A model generated the notes under the pieces. The model ran no database searches. It saw nothing but the letters and a program-made list of their open reading frames with translations, and was not told the DNA's origin. From contig NZ_JAANYN010000010.1 of NCBI RefSeq assembly GCF_011290685.1, positions 124,001 to 188,000 of the forward strand: a stretch of 64,000 nt of DNA, written 5' to 3'. Positions 9,274-18,606 of the stretch are shown one piece after another. This stretch comes from Cyclobacterium plantarum (GTDB taxonomy: Bacteria; Bacteroidota; Bacteroidia; Cytophagales; Cyclobacteriaceae). The position numbers and the translations under genes were made by a program. Every line of letters starts with the position of its first letter. The stretch's first letter is position 1.

Positions 9274-9912
9274 TTATTTTTCGATGACCTTGGCAGGATT
9301 GCCAAAAACAGTCTGTTTGGCAGCTACATCTGCGATGACGACTGAACCTGCTCCTATTCTGGCATTCTTCCCAATTTTAATCCCTGCTACTACCGTAACT
9401 CCTGAGCCAAGGAATGCCCCATCCTCTATGGTCACTCCGGAGTTCACCACTGCCCCTGCTCCGACCTGCACGAAATCACCAAGCCTGGCCTGGTGCTCTA
9501 TGGTGGCGTTAGTATGTAAAATACAATGATTACCGATCTCGGCTGCTGCCCCGATGGTTACCTTGGCATTGATAAAATTCCCATGTCCTATCGCTGCATC
9601 TGTAGAAATGTAGGCCATGCGGTGCAGGGCGTTTACAGGTTGGACTTTCCTTTTTTCATTAAGCATTTTCACCAATGACTCCCTATACTTTGCATCATCG
9701 ATGGCCACGAATGCTTCGCATTTCTTGCCGATCAATTTAAGAAATCCATCATCCTCGGGACCTCCCAATACGGTGATGTTATTGATTTCCTTTTTGTGAA
9801 GGCTTTCATCCTCATCCAAAAAACCAAAGACCACCAGATCATGGCTGTTAAAAATTTCCAGAGCCGGATGGGCTATTCCCTTAGCCCCAAATATAATGAT
9901 GGGTTTTTCCAT
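9274..9912 (-). CDS. Hexapeptide-repeat acetyltransferase (NeuD/PglD type)
   Basis: A 212-residue protein with an N-terminal Rossmann-like part (IIIFGAKGIA) and, from about residue 95, a left-handed beta-helix of hexapeptide repeats ([LIV]-G-x-x-x-x). This is the architecture of sugar O/N-acyltransferases such as PglD and NeuD, which acetylate UDP-sugars or sialic acid with acetyl-CoA as trimers. No sugar-biosynthesis genes are next to it, so the substrate is unknown. It has its own promoter in the gap after the DUF2851 gene. Start is the ATG at 9912. Confidence 0.87.
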   Translation of the reverse strand: MEKPIIIFGAKGIAHPALEIFNSHDLVVFGFLDEDESLHKKEINNITVLGGPEDDGFLKLIGKKCEAFVAIDDAKYRESLVKMLNEKRKVQPVNALHRMAYISTDAAIGHGNFINAKVTIGAAAEIGNHCILHTNATIEHQARLGDFVQVGAGAVVNSGVTIEDGAFLGSGVTVVAGIKIGKNARIGAGSVVIADVAAKQTVFGNPAKVIEK

Positions 9913-9931
9913 GATTTTTGATTTAGAAGTG

Positions 9932-9963
9932 CAAAATTAATTGAAATTACCATCCCATGCAAA
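9932..9963 (-). promoter_or_regulatory. Bacteroidota-type promoter of the acetyltransferase gene
   Basis: On the minus strand TTTG (9963-9960), a 20-nt spacer, then TAATTTTG (9939-9932): an exact match to the TTTG-N20-TAnnTTTG consensus. It lies in the 53-bp gap before the gene and makes it an independent transcription unit within the leftward run. Confidence 0.72.
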
Positions 9964-9965
9964 GG

Positions 9966-11270
9966 TCATTTCAGATTAGGCCTGAGCAGGTTCTGGCCAA
10001 TTTTGCAATAAAGACACCTTCTTTTGGAGCAATACCCATGATACAGGCCTAACATCCCCTGGCTGTCAAAAGCATTTAGGGGAGACCAGCCGGCCGCCAG
10101 ATAAATCTCCGTCAACCTGTTTTTTTCCTCAGAGACTTCCTGCAGAAAATTGAAACATTTTTCCTGCCAGTGCCCCAAATCGGAATATTGACCATAAGCA
10201 TACCACAGCGGCACCACATAATTAATGGCCAACAAATCCAGGATACCGGAACTTAACCCTCCCCTTGATTTATGTTTCATGGGTTTGCCAAAATGGTAAT
10301 GCTGTTGCCAATATTCGCTTACTTTTATTTCAAAAACTTCCCTGAAAGCCAGTTTATTGTCAAGCCCATACAGCACATTTGAGAATAAGTTTGGTGTCTT
10401 GTTCAATAGAGCAGCCAATTGGGCAAGCCGCAATGAAGGAAAATTACCCGGTCTTACTTTCATGAATTTCCATTCCGATCCGAATAATTCGTTTTTCAGG
10501 TTATATTTCCTTTGAAGGAAATCATAATCAGCCTCCAGTTTTTTCTCGTACTCCTGGTCCAAACCCAGGGTAGCTGGAATCATTCCCGCCTGACCAAAAA
10601 CCATGGCCTCAACCAAAGATTGGGTACCTGCATTTTTCTTGATCAATTTATAGGGAAGGCTTTTGGCCAGTTTAAGCATGGGATTGGCATTGGTTTTGAA
10701 ACCAAAGGCGTAAAAGAGCCACTGGTAAGCAGTCTCTTCCCAATCCTGCTTGTTTTCTTCCAATAAAGTCAGCACCATCCTGCTCTTTTCCTGCAATCTT
10801 TCCACCAGGGCTTTTTCCAGCATGGAGAATTTTAAAATGTCAGGAACTTTCACCAAAGCTTCGCTACATAAAAGCCTATTAGGGGAAAAAAGCAATTTTT
10901 CATAGTTTCTGATTACGTCCAGTGGAACCTTCCCAAACAGGGATAAGGTAGGAATAATGGTCCCATCTGCCCTGTAAACTTCTTCGTCCTGTTCCCAAAC
11001 CACATGCAATACAACGCTATTGTAAGCAGGATCATTTTGGTGTTGGTGTGCTTTCCAGTCTGAAGCTTTCAAATGAATTTCCACATGGCCATAATTTTTG
11101 ATCCCTCCCAAGATTATCTCTGCTTCCTTGAAATCGGGGCCTTCATGTTGGTTGTGCCATCCAATTTTTGGAATAGACAAAGGTATCCCTGAGGTGGTTT
11201 CCAATCCCTTTTTATCAAAATACTGGTATTTCCACACCAGGTGAAGAAAATCTTCCTGAAATTGAACCAT
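9966..11270 (-). CDS. DUF2851 family protein
   Basis: A 434-residue protein of a family widespread in Bacteroidota with no known function. Visible marks are the N-terminal ED(F)LH-W-Y segment with GWHNQHEGPDF, the HVEIHLKASDWKAHQH block (about 78-95) with several histidines and acidic residues that could bind a metal, and a C-terminal cysteine group (CSKRRCLYCKIG). The WHNQHEGPDF-E...VEIH...DW-HxH pattern has a nuclease-like look, but I make no functional claim. It has no signal peptide. It sits 75 bp after pyrF on the same strand. Confidence 0.85.
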   Translation of the reverse strand: MVQFQEDFLHLVWKYQYFDKKGLETTSGIPLSIPKIGWHNQHEGPDFKEAEIILGGIKNYGHVEIHLKASDWKAHQHQNDPAYNSVVLHVVWEQDEEVYRADGTIIPTLSLFGKVPLDVIRNYEKLLFSPNRLLCSEALVKVPDILKFSMLEKALVERLQEKSRMVLTLLEENKQDWEETAYQWLFYAFGFKTNANPMLKLAKSLPYKLIKKNAGTQSLVEAMVFGQAGMIPATLGLDQEYEKKLEADYDFLQRKYNLKNELFGSEWKFMKVRPGNFPSLRLAQLAALLNKTPNLFSNVLYGLDNKLAFREVFEIKVSEYWQQHYHFGKPMKHKSRGGLSSGILDLLAINYVVPLWYAYGQYSDLGHWQEKCFNFLQEVSEEKNRLTEIYLAAGWSPLNAFDSQGMLGLYHGYCSKRRCLYCKIGQNLLRPNLK

Positions 11271-11345
11271 GAAAAATTCATTGAAAAACCTTATTAATAT
11301 AGCTATAAAAATAAAAAAACCAAAGATGAGTCGGTAGAATTTTCT

Positions 11346-12161
11346 TTAACAGTAGGTATTCAGTAGTTCTTCCATAGCAACCTGTAAGCTTTGCGCTTCC
11401 TTTTTTGCCGCCAAACCAAAATCTTCGCCTGAAGAAGCATAAATAATGCCTCTGGAAGAATTGACCAGTAAGCCACACTGGGCATTCATTCCCGCCCTTG
11501 CCACTTCCTCCAGGCTGCCGCCCTGTGCCCCTACCCCGGGCACTAATAAAAAATGATCGGGAACAAGCTGCCGGACAGTCTGTATATGGCTGACACGCGT
11601 GGCACCAACCACATACATCATGTTTTCGGAATTTCCCCAGACCTTGCTTTTCTCCAATACAGTAACAAATAGGGGTTTTTGTTTTTCATCGGTTATCATC
11701 TGAAAATCCTGACTTCCCTGATTCGAGGTCAAAGCCAATAGAATCACCCATTTACCGTCGAACTTCAGAAAAGGAGTAACACTGTCTTCCCCCATATACG
11801 GCGCCACGGTAATGGCATCGAAATTCATTTTCTCAAAAAATGCCCTGGCATAAAGACTTGAGGTATTGCCTATGTCCCCCCTTTTGGCGTCGGCTATGGT
11901 AAAGACATCTGCAGGCAGGTATTCCAGGGTTTTTTGCAATATATCCAGACCTTTGGGGCCCATTGCCTCATAAAAGGCCAGATTTGGTTTATAGGCCACC
12001 GCCTGGTCTATGGTCTGATCAATGATGATTTTATTGAAAACGTATACCGGATCCTTTTCCTTCTGCAGGTGCCTTGGAAGCTTTTCCAGCACAGGATCCA
12101 GCCCTACGCATAAAAACGACCGTTTCTTTTTGATCTCCGCAAAAATTTCTTTTGAAGTCAT
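11346..12161 (-). CDS. pyrF: Orotidine 5'-phosphate decarboxylase
   Basis: A 271-residue cytoplasmic TIM-barrel enzyme that makes UMP from OMP, the last step of de novo pyrimidine synthesis. The catalytic motif [10 protein letters not shown] is at 91-100 (D91, K93, D96). The length and pattern fit the longer 'type 2' PyrF. pyrD lies in the same leftward run, three genes upstream, but a -7 promoter box immediately before the ATG suggests separate initiation. Nothing odd. Confidence 0.96.
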   Translation of the reverse strand: MTSKEIFAEIKKKRSFLCVGLDPVLEKLPRHLQKEKDPVYVFNKIIIDQTIDQAVAYKPNLAFYEAMGPKGLDILQKTLEYLPADVFTIADAKRGDIGNTSSLYARAFFEKMNFDAITVAPYMGEDSVTPFLKFDGKWVILLALTSNQGSQDFQMITDEKQKPLFVTVLEKSKVWGNSENMMYVVGATRVSHIQTVRQLVPDHFLLVPGVGAQGGSLEEVARAGMNAQCGLLVNSSRGIIYASSGEDFGLAAKKEAQSLQVAMEELLNTYC

Positions 12162-12165
12162 GGCA

Positions 12166-12173
12166 CAAAAGTA
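12166..12173 (-). promoter_or_regulatory. -7 promoter box before pyrF
   Basis: TACTTTTG on the minus strand, 4 nt before the ATG, the same spacing as at the ABC-F gene. A well-placed -33 TTG is not evident, so the call rests on the -7 box alone. Confidence 0.45.
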
Positions 12174-12210
12174 AATAAAACAACTTCAAAATAACATAAT
12201 ATCAACCTGT

Positions 12211-12867
12211 TTAACGGAGGTCGATGATTTCAACATCCTGATTTTCACTGGTATTAAATACAAAATAATCATCCATGATGTTGATATTGCTGTCCAGGTC
12301 TTTAAAAGTATATTTAAAAGTACCTCCAACATCATCCTGAATTTCCCATGCCAGTAAATCAAATCTTGATTTATCAACGTATAACTTGATTTTTTCGAAT
12401 TGGGCATTGGGCTTTTCGGCGGTAAGCATGATTTCATGAACCGGCACCCCGTTCATTACACTGCTTCCCTCAAGCTTTGCCTCATAGCCTTTTTTGTAAA
12501 TACTGTAGATGTTCGAGGGGGTAAGTTCTTCAGTGTCTTCCTCAACATCATTGATGGTGACTTCTTTGTACTTGCTTGATTTGATCAGTGTCCAAACGGT
12601 ATTCCCATTATTAAATATTTCCTGATCATTCAAGGTAAGCCGGTATTTCTCGCCCTTAACAGTGACTTCACCTGTATTGGTTTGTATCAGTCCTTCATCC
12701 TCTGTGGAGTAGGTGTATTCAAATATAGCAGAGAAGCCGTTTAATTTTTGGTAATTGTCACTTACTTTATCAAGTATTTCGACGGCTTTTGGGTCGTTTT
12801 GCCCAAAGGATACCTGAAAAAAGCAAAGGAAAATAAGACTTGCGATGATCGTTTTTTTGCCTTTCAT
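12211..12867 (-). CDS. LolA-like outer-membrane lipoprotein carrier protein
   Basis: A 218-residue periplasmic protein with a Sec signal (about residues 1-22, ending VSFGQN). The mature part begins DPKAVEILDKVSDNYQKLNGFSAIFEY, typical of the LolA/LolB-like half-barrel family that shuttles lipoproteins from the inner to the outer membrane. Bacteroidota LolA homologues are divergent, so the carrier role is inferred. The gene is 19 bp after ftsK on the same strand; ftsK-lolA neighbourhood is widely conserved in bacteria and supports the call. Confidence 0.85.
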   Translation of the reverse strand: MKGKKTIIASLIFLCFFQVSFGQNDPKAVEILDKVSDNYQKLNGFSAIFEYTYSTEDEGLIQTNTGEVTVKGEKYRLTLNDQEIFNNGNTVWTLIKSSKYKEVTINDVEEDTEELTPSNIYSIYKKGYEAKLEGSSVMNGVPVHEIMLTAEKPNAQFEKIKLYVDKSRFDLLAWEIQDDVGGTFKYTFKDLDSNINIMDDYFVFNTSENQDVEIIDLR

Positions 12868-12886
12868 TTTATTTAGATCAATATTT

Positions 12887-15337
12887 TTAAAGGTTGTTCA
12901 ATAATTGTTCCAAACTATTTTCATCCTGAACCAAAACCTCTCTGGCTTTACTTCCTTCAAAAGCTCCGACTATGCCAGCTGCTTCCAGCTGGTCAATAAT
13001 CCTGCCAGCGCGGTTGTATCCCAATTTTAGTTTCCTCTGTATCAGTGATGTACTACCTTGCTGGTGCATCACGATCAATCTTGCTGCATCATCAAATAAA
13101 GGGTCTCTATCAGATAGGTCTACCTCTCCGATTCCTCCATCGTCCTCTCCCACAAATTCAGGAAGCAGGTAGGCATCAGGGTAACCGCGCTGATCTCCTA
13201 TCCATTCACAAATGGAATCCACTTCCGGTGTATCGAGGAAAGCACATTGTAATCTGATCACGTCCGAACCCATTGAAAGCAACATGTCACCCATTCCTAT
13301 CAGCTGCTCTGCCCCTCCCGCATCCAAAATTGTACGGCTGTCAATTTTACTTGTCACCCTGAAAGAGAGTCTTGCCGGAAAATTGGCCTTGATAATTCCT
13401 GTTATTACATTGACAGATGGCCGCTGGGTGGCCAACACCAAATGAATACCAATAGCTCTGGCCAATTGGGCCAGCCTGGCAATGGGGCCTTCGATTTCTT
13501 TCCCTGCCGTCATCATCAGGTCAGCCAGCTCATCTATCACCAATACGATGTAGGGCATAAACTGATGTCCTTTTTCTGGGTTTAATTTTCTGGCCACAAA
13601 TTTGGAATTGTACTCCTTCAAGTTTCGGCATCCGGCATCTTTAAGCAAATCATACCGGTTATCCATTTCTATACACAGGGAGTTCAGCGTATAAATCACT
13701 TTCTTGGTATCCGTAATGATGGCCTCCTCAGAATTTGGAAGTTTGGCTAGAAAATGTCTTTCAATTTTATTAAAAAGCGTTAGTTCCACTTTTTTCGGAT
13801 CCACAAGAATTAATTTGAGCTGAGAGGGGTGTTTCTTATAGATCAGAGATGCCAGGATCATGTTCAGCCCCACAGACTTACCCTGACCTGTGGCCCCTGC
13901 CATCAGTAAATGCGGCATCTTGGCTAAATCCACAACAAAAACCTCATTGGATATGGTTTTGCCAAGGGCTACAGGCAGGTCCTTGTCACTTTTCATAAAC
14001 TTTTCCGTTCCCAGGACGGATCGTGCTGCGACCAATTCCCTGTTTTTATTGGGAACTTCTATTCCTATCGTTCCCTTTCCCGGTATTGGAGCAATGATCC
14101 GGATGCCCAGTGCTGCCAGGCTAAGCGCAATGTCATCTTCTAGGTTTTTGATTTTGCTGATTTTCACTCCAGGGTCGGGAATGATTTCATACAAGGTTAC
14201 CGTTGGCCCAATAGTAGCTTTGATCTCCTGAATACCGATCTTAAAATTTACCAGCGTTTCTACAATTTTATTTTTGTTTTCTTCCAGTTCCTGCCGGGTA
14301 ACTGTCACCTTTTGCTGGTCGTATTCATTCAGAAGGTCCAATGTGGGATACCTGTAGCTGGGCAAATCCAGTGTAGGATCATAAGGGTCAAGATTTTCCA
14401 CCGTATCCGCTGTTTTTTCTTCCACTTTCTGCTCCTGGACAAAAAAACCATCGGCTTTTTCCTCAGGCTCATCGTATTGTTCCTCTGTCCGGTCCTCCAC
14501 CTTAAATGCAGGCTCCTGCCTGTTGTCTTTTCCAGACACCGAACTTTCTTTATCGGAAAGCTTCCAGCTGCCCAGTTCTGTTTCATCATCCACATCATCC
14601 TGAATGGCCGAATCATCTTCCGAATCCTCATTTTCCGATAGGGGACTGGGATCTATTTCAGTTTCATTACCATATTTTTCAGAAGCAGCGTCCTTTTCTT
14701 CAGATGTAAACCATCGGATCTGATCTACATTAAAAAAGATAACCACAAAGATCAATAAGGATCCAAAAATCAAAATAAAGGTACCCCAACCCAAAAATTC
14801 ATCTGTGATCAATGCCAGTTCATACCCAAATCCCCCACTTAAAAAAGCAAGGTACTGAAACCCATCCAACAAATGGACCAAATAGCCCAGTAGTAAACCC
14901 AACCAAACAAGGAAAAACAAGGAAAAAGCCGCATATCTGGTTAAGGAAACAGAAGTATTTTTAAAAGAAAGCCTGAGCCCCCATAAAAACAAAAAAGGTG
15001 GAAATAATAAAGCGGCTAGTCCAAACCAACGATAAATCATGTAATGGGACATTACTGCTCCTGTATAGCCCAAAAGGTTTTGGGTCTCCCCAGCCTTGGT
15101 TCTTAATGGAACTCCCGAATCACTTACCAGGCTTTGATCTGCCTGCCCTGCAAAAAGGTAGCTCAAAAAGGCCAATAGCATAAATACGGAAAACATCATA
15201 AAGAAAATACCAAATGACAGTCCCCATCGCTTGTCCTTAAAAACAGCCCAGTTGATTGTGCTTTTGGTTCTTTCTTTTCCTTTTGCCGGTGCAGCTTTCT
15301 TTTTAAAAGTATTCTTCTTGTACGTATTTGCAGCCAT
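12887..15337 (-). CDS. ftsK: DNA translocase FtsK/SpoIIIE
   Basis: An 816-residue inner-membrane DNA pump that segregates the chromosome at the division septum. The N-terminal 190 or so residues hold about four transmembrane helices; an acidic linker follows (about 210-330, many E and D); then the alpha/beta motor with Walker A GATGQGKS (about 479-486), the DPKKVELT segment and Walker B LVIDELADLM; and finally a winged-helix gamma domain (from about 745: QGSTSLIQRKLKLGYNRAGRI) that reads KOPS-like sites. All parts are intact. It is upstream of the LolA-like gene and downstream of pyrD. Confidence 0.96.
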   Translation of the reverse strand: MAANTYKKNTFKKKAAPAKGKERTKSTINWAVFKDKRWGLSFGIFFMMFSVFMLLAFLSYLFAGQADQSLVSDSGVPLRTKAGETQNLLGYTGAVMSHYMIYRWFGLAALLFPPFLFLWGLRLSFKNTSVSLTRYAAFSLFFLVWLGLLLGYLVHLLDGFQYLAFLSGGFGYELALITDEFLGWGTFILIFGSLLIFVVIFFNVDQIRWFTSEEKDAASEKYGNETEIDPSPLSENEDSEDDSAIQDDVDDETELGSWKLSDKESSVSGKDNRQEPAFKVEDRTEEQYDEPEEKADGFFVQEQKVEEKTADTVENLDPYDPTLDLPSYRYPTLDLLNEYDQQKVTVTRQELEENKNKIVETLVNFKIGIQEIKATIGPTVTLYEIIPDPGVKISKIKNLEDDIALSLAALGIRIIAPIPGKGTIGIEVPNKNRELVAARSVLGTEKFMKSDKDLPVALGKTISNEVFVVDLAKMPHLLMAGATGQGKSVGLNMILASLIYKKHPSQLKLILVDPKKVELTLFNKIERHFLAKLPNSEEAIITDTKKVIYTLNSLCIEMDNRYDLLKDAGCRNLKEYNSKFVARKLNPEKGHQFMPYIVLVIDELADLMMTAGKEIEGPIARLAQLARAIGIHLVLATQRPSVNVITGIIKANFPARLSFRVTSKIDSRTILDAGGAEQLIGMGDMLLSMGSDVIRLQCAFLDTPEVDSICEWIGDQRGYPDAYLLPEFVGEDDGGIGEVDLSDRDPLFDDAARLIVMHQQGSTSLIQRKLKLGYNRAGRIIDQLEAAGIVGAFEGSKAREVLVQDENSLEQLLNNL

Positions 15338-15399
15338 GATAATTCCTTTCCTCCACTATCGGGGTGTAATTTAACGCTTGCTTTAGAAATAAAAAAGAT

Positions 15400-16443
15400 T
15401 TACGATTTATCGGACCAACCTACCATACCCATTTTCAATCGCTTAACCATTGCGGGGCCCTCATAAATCATACCAGTATATATCTGAACCAAGCTGGCCC
15501 CCGCAGCTAACTTTTCCTGGACATCCTCCACAGAAAATATTCCTCCCACGCCTATCACGGGAAAGGCATTGCCGGATTGACTGGTCAAATAGCGAATGAC
15601 TTCGGTACTCCTGTCTTTAAGCACCCTACCACTCAGGCCTCCTGCCCCTATCTCCTGAACAAGATTTGAAGAAGTTTTCAATCCATCTCTTACCACAGTG
15701 GTATTGGTGGCTATCACCCCATCTATATTCGTTTCCCTGACGATAGCTATGATATCATCCAATTGCGTATTGGTAAGGTCCGGGGCGATTTTAAGCAAAA
15801 CCGGACGTTTTTGAGGGTAATGGTCAGTGGCTGATTTTACCGCCTGCAAAAGCTGCTTGAGCGGCTCTTTCTCCTGAAGAGCCCTTAAATTCGGCGTATT
15901 GGGAGAACTCACATTGATAACGAAATAATCCACATGAGGATGCAAGGCGTGCAAGCTGTACAAATAATCGTCCAGGGCCAGCTCATTTGGTGTAGTTTTA
16001 TTCTTGCCAATATTACCGCCCACCAATACGCCCGACTTTCTTTTCTTCAATCTTTCTACTGCTGCCAATACCCCCTCATTATTAAAACCCATCCTATTGA
16101 TCAATGCCTGATCCTTGGGCAAGCGAAAAAGCCTGGGCTTCGGATTTCCCTCCTGAGGCTTGGGAGTCAGTGTACCAATCTCAATAAAACCAAATCCCAG
16201 CATGGACATTTCATCGATCAGTTTGGCATCCTTGTCAAATCCCGCTGCCAGGCCTATTGGATTTTTGAAAGTTAACCCAAATACCTCCCGCTCCAGGTCC
16301 TTGTGCTCAAAGGCAAATGCCGATTTGATCACCGAACGCAGGATAGGTAGGTTAAATAGTTTTTTGATCCAGGAAAAGGTGAAATAATGCGCTGATTCAG
16401 GGTTTTTGGTAAACAGTAAAGGCTTGATGAAATGCTTGTACAC
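15400..16443 (-). CDS. pyrD: Dihydroorotate dehydrogenase (quinone), class 2
   Basis: Membrane-associated flavoenzyme that oxidises dihydroorotate to orotate with quinone in pyrimidine synthesis. The N-terminal helical segment [18 protein letters not shown] aligns with the start of class 2 PyrD, followed by [10 protein letters not shown], the [19 protein letters not shown] flavin loop, the active-site [13 protein letters not shown] (serine-based class 2) and GVGGIFS near the end. I chose the GTG at 16443 (347 aa), which matches the known N-terminus; an in-frame ATG at 16560 would add 39 atypical residues. pyrF lies in the same run. Confidence 0.93.
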   Translation of the reverse strand: MYKHFIKPLLFTKNPESAHYFTFSWIKKLFNLPILRSVIKSAFAFEHKDLEREVFGLTFKNPIGLAAGFDKDAKLIDEMSMLGFGFIEIGTLTPKPQEGNPKPRLFRLPKDQALINRMGFNNEGVLAAVERLKKRKSGVLVGGNIGKNKTTPNELALDDYLYSLHALHPHVDYFVINVSSPNTPNLRALQEKEPLKQLLQAVKSATDHYPQKRPVLLKIAPDLTNTQLDDIIAIVRETNIDGVIATNTTVVRDGLKTSSNLVQEIGAGGLSGRVLKDRSTEVIRYLTSQSGNAFPVIGVGGIFSVEDVQEKLAAGASLVQIYTGMIYEGPAMVKRLKMGMVGWSDKS

Positions 16444-16885
16444 GACGAAAATATTTTGGCTAATCACAAAATTAAACCAATTCTGTGACAATGCCCCGTC
16501 CCCGCCACACAAAATGAAAGATAATGCCCAGGACCGGAAATACACTCTCTGAATGGGCACTGAGGAATCTGAAAAGATGATATTTAATACCCGGCAGTCT
16601 TTCTAAAAAATATTGATGTAATTAAATCCACAGGACTGCAGTTAAACCAGTCAGTGTAACCATTAAAATGCTCACAATATTTGTTTTTTAAGGTTTGCCG
16701 TCAACATAAAAAGCAGTGGTCCGATCCCTGTTCTCAAGTCAAGACTAAACCTACACGTAATCCGGAGTGCCTTTTGAGCTAACTCAGCTTTACAGAAAGA
16801 CTCACTTATCTTCATCGCTTTTTGTGCCGTGACCTATCCTAAAATCCACTAACGCCTTCCCAGCGATTTAAGCACTGCAATAAAA
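16444..16885. other. Intergenic region, about 440 bp
   Basis: Between pyrD and the first Gfo/Idh/MocA gene. TAATTTTG on the minus strand near 16465 is a possible -7 box for pyrD, without a clear -33 partner. No RNA gene, repeat or other coding frame was seen. Confidence 0.5.
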
Positions 16886-18007
16886 CTAAACTAATTTGAT
16901 CTTCTCTTTTTTCCCTGTTTTCACCGCTTTATAAATGGTATCGATGATGATCAAATCTTTAAGACCCTCTTCTCCATCTACAGGAACCTGAGCTGTATCG
17001 CCCTCCAGGATAATTTCTGCCATTCGATCCATTTGTACCGTCTGATGGGTAATGTGGGGTTTATCCAAAGGCCCCTTATGCGTTTTTCCCTTGATAGGTC
17101 CATAACCGGTCGAAGGCTGCATTTCTGCATATCCCTCTGTGCCATTCAAAAAAAACCTGTCCAGGTTACTCATACTGTAAGTAGACAAACAGGAGGCAAC
17201 TACTCCGCTGGGAAAGCCAAATTGAAACATGATGGTCTCATCCACTCCTTCTTTAAATTTCACGGGGTCGGTTTTGGTTTCCTGGGCTGTAACCCATTCC
17301 GGCTCTTCCCCTACCATATACCTGGCACCATTAACGGAATAGATACCTATATCCATCATGGCACCGCCTCCCGCCAACTCCTTGTTCAATCTCCATTGGG
17401 TAGGGTCTCCGATTTTAAACCCACTCAAACCCTGAAAAAATTTAATTTCCCCAAAGGCACCAGCCTCGCGCATCCGAATTACCTCAAGGGTATTCGCCTC
17501 AAAATGCATGCGGTAACCAACCAAAAGCTTCACACCTGCATTTTTACAGGCTTCCACCATCTCTCTTCCTTCTTTGGCATTAAGGGCCATAGGTTTTTCG
17601 CAGATTACATGCTTCCCTGCTGCCGCTACCCGCAAAGTCTGGGGATGGTGCAAAGCGTTTGGCGTAATAATATATACGGCATCAATGTCCGGATTATCCT
17701 TGATGGCATCAAAATTTTCGTAATTGTAGCAGTTTTTTTCAGGGATATTGTATTTGGCCTGCCAGGCAGTAATTTTGGAGGGGGTACCACTAATTACCCC
17801 CACCAGTTTTGCTTTTTTACTATCCACCATGGCTTCAGCCACTCTGGTACCATAGCTGCCCAAGCCCATGATGGCAACGCGTAATAGGGTGCCTTGATCG
17901 GGTTTTTGGTTCATCACATGCATTGATTTGGTTTCAAATCCGGGAATAAAGGGAATAGACACTGCGGAAAGCGTCAATTTTTGCAAAAAATTTCTTCTAC
18001 TTGACAT
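16886..18007 (-). CDS. Gfo/Idh/MocA family oxidoreductase, Tat-exported
   Basis: A 373-residue NAD(P)-dependent oxidoreductase of the glucose-fructose oxidoreductase family. The start MSSRRNFLQKLTLSAVSIPF is a twin-arginine signal, so the enzyme is folded with its cofactor and exported. The Rossmann GLGSYGTR motif lies just after it, and CEKPMA is the conserved dinucleotide/substrate motif. Family members oxidise or epimerise sugars and inositols; substrate here unknown. It is alone on its transcript, with a divergent GNAT gene upstream. Confidence 0.88.
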   Translation of the reverse strand: MSSRRNFLQKLTLSAVSIPFIPGFETKSMHVMNQKPDQGTLLRVAIMGLGSYGTRVAEAMVDSKKAKLVGVISGTPSKITAWQAKYNIPEKNCYNYENFDAIKDNPDIDAVYIITPNALHHPQTLRVAAAGKHVICEKPMALNAKEGREMVEACKNAGVKLLVGYRMHFEANTLEVIRMREAGAFGEIKFFQGLSGFKIGDPTQWRLNKELAGGGAMMDIGIYSVNGARYMVGEEPEWVTAQETKTDPVKFKEGVDETIMFQFGFPSGVVASCLSTYSMSNLDRFFLNGTEGYAEMQPSTGYGPIKGKTHKGPLDKPHITHQTVQMDRMAEIILEGDTAQVPVDGEEGLKDLIIIDTIYKAVKTGKKEKIKLV

Positions 18008-18123
18008 GGGAAATATAGGTTTATGGTTATTTCTTATTGATCGGTATATCGCAAGATATTGGTTTTATCTATAATTGTAAAATATTATTTATCTTCCACT
18101 GTAAACATAACCCCCTGTTGATC

Positions 18124-18540
18124 ATGAAGCCAGGTATTACCTATCAAAAAGAAAACCACCTATCCATGGCTGAATTTCGGGAAATACTGATCGCCTCAAG
18201 CCTGGGAGAAAGAAGGCCCGTGAAGAATTCAGCAAGACTGGAAGACATGCTCCGTCATGCCAACCTCATCATTACCGCCAGACTGGAAGGAAAACTAATC
18301 GGTATAGCCCGATCCCTTACAGATACCACTTTTTGTACCTACCTGTCTGATTTGGCTGTCCATGCGGAATTTCAAAAGCAGGGGATAGGCAAAACTTTGA
18401 TTCAAAAAACCAAAGCTGCTTATCCCCAGGCCAAGCTTATTCTTTTATCTGCACCAAAAGCCACTGCTTATTACCCCAAAATAGGCATGAGCAAACATGA
18501 CAACTGTTATTATCTTGAGGATTTGGATAAGTTAAGCTGA
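18124..18540 (+). CDS. GNAT family N-acetyltransferase
   Basis: A 138-residue acetyl-CoA-dependent transferase. The central segment ARLEGKLIGIARSLTD...LSDLAVHAEFQKQGIGKTLI contains the GNAT motif A with the Q-x-x-G-I/G-x-G/K acetyl-CoA loop (QKQGIGKTL). The C-terminus (YYPKIGMSKHDNCYYL) is the usual end of short GNATs. The ATG at 18124 is chosen since the longer frame from 18037 adds residues that are not family-like. It diverges from one oxidoreductase gene and converges on the other; substrate unknown. Confidence 0.85.
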   Translation: MKPGITYQKENHLSMAEFREILIASSLGERRPVKNSARLEDMLRHANLIITARLEGKLIGIARSLTDTTFCTYLSDLAVHAEFQKQGIGKTLIQKTKAAYPQAKLILLSAPKATAYYPKIGMSKHDNCYYLEDLDKLS

Positions 18541-18606
18541 TCCAATCAGACGCGGCCCTCCGGTAAATGTGTTTTCCGTAGTGTCAAGCCATAATCGATC
18601 GACCCA

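Noticed and set aside
16444-16560. N-terminal extension of PyrD from the ATG at 16560
   Set aside because: The extra 39 residues do not match class 2 PyrD, whose N-terminus aligns with the GTG at 16443.
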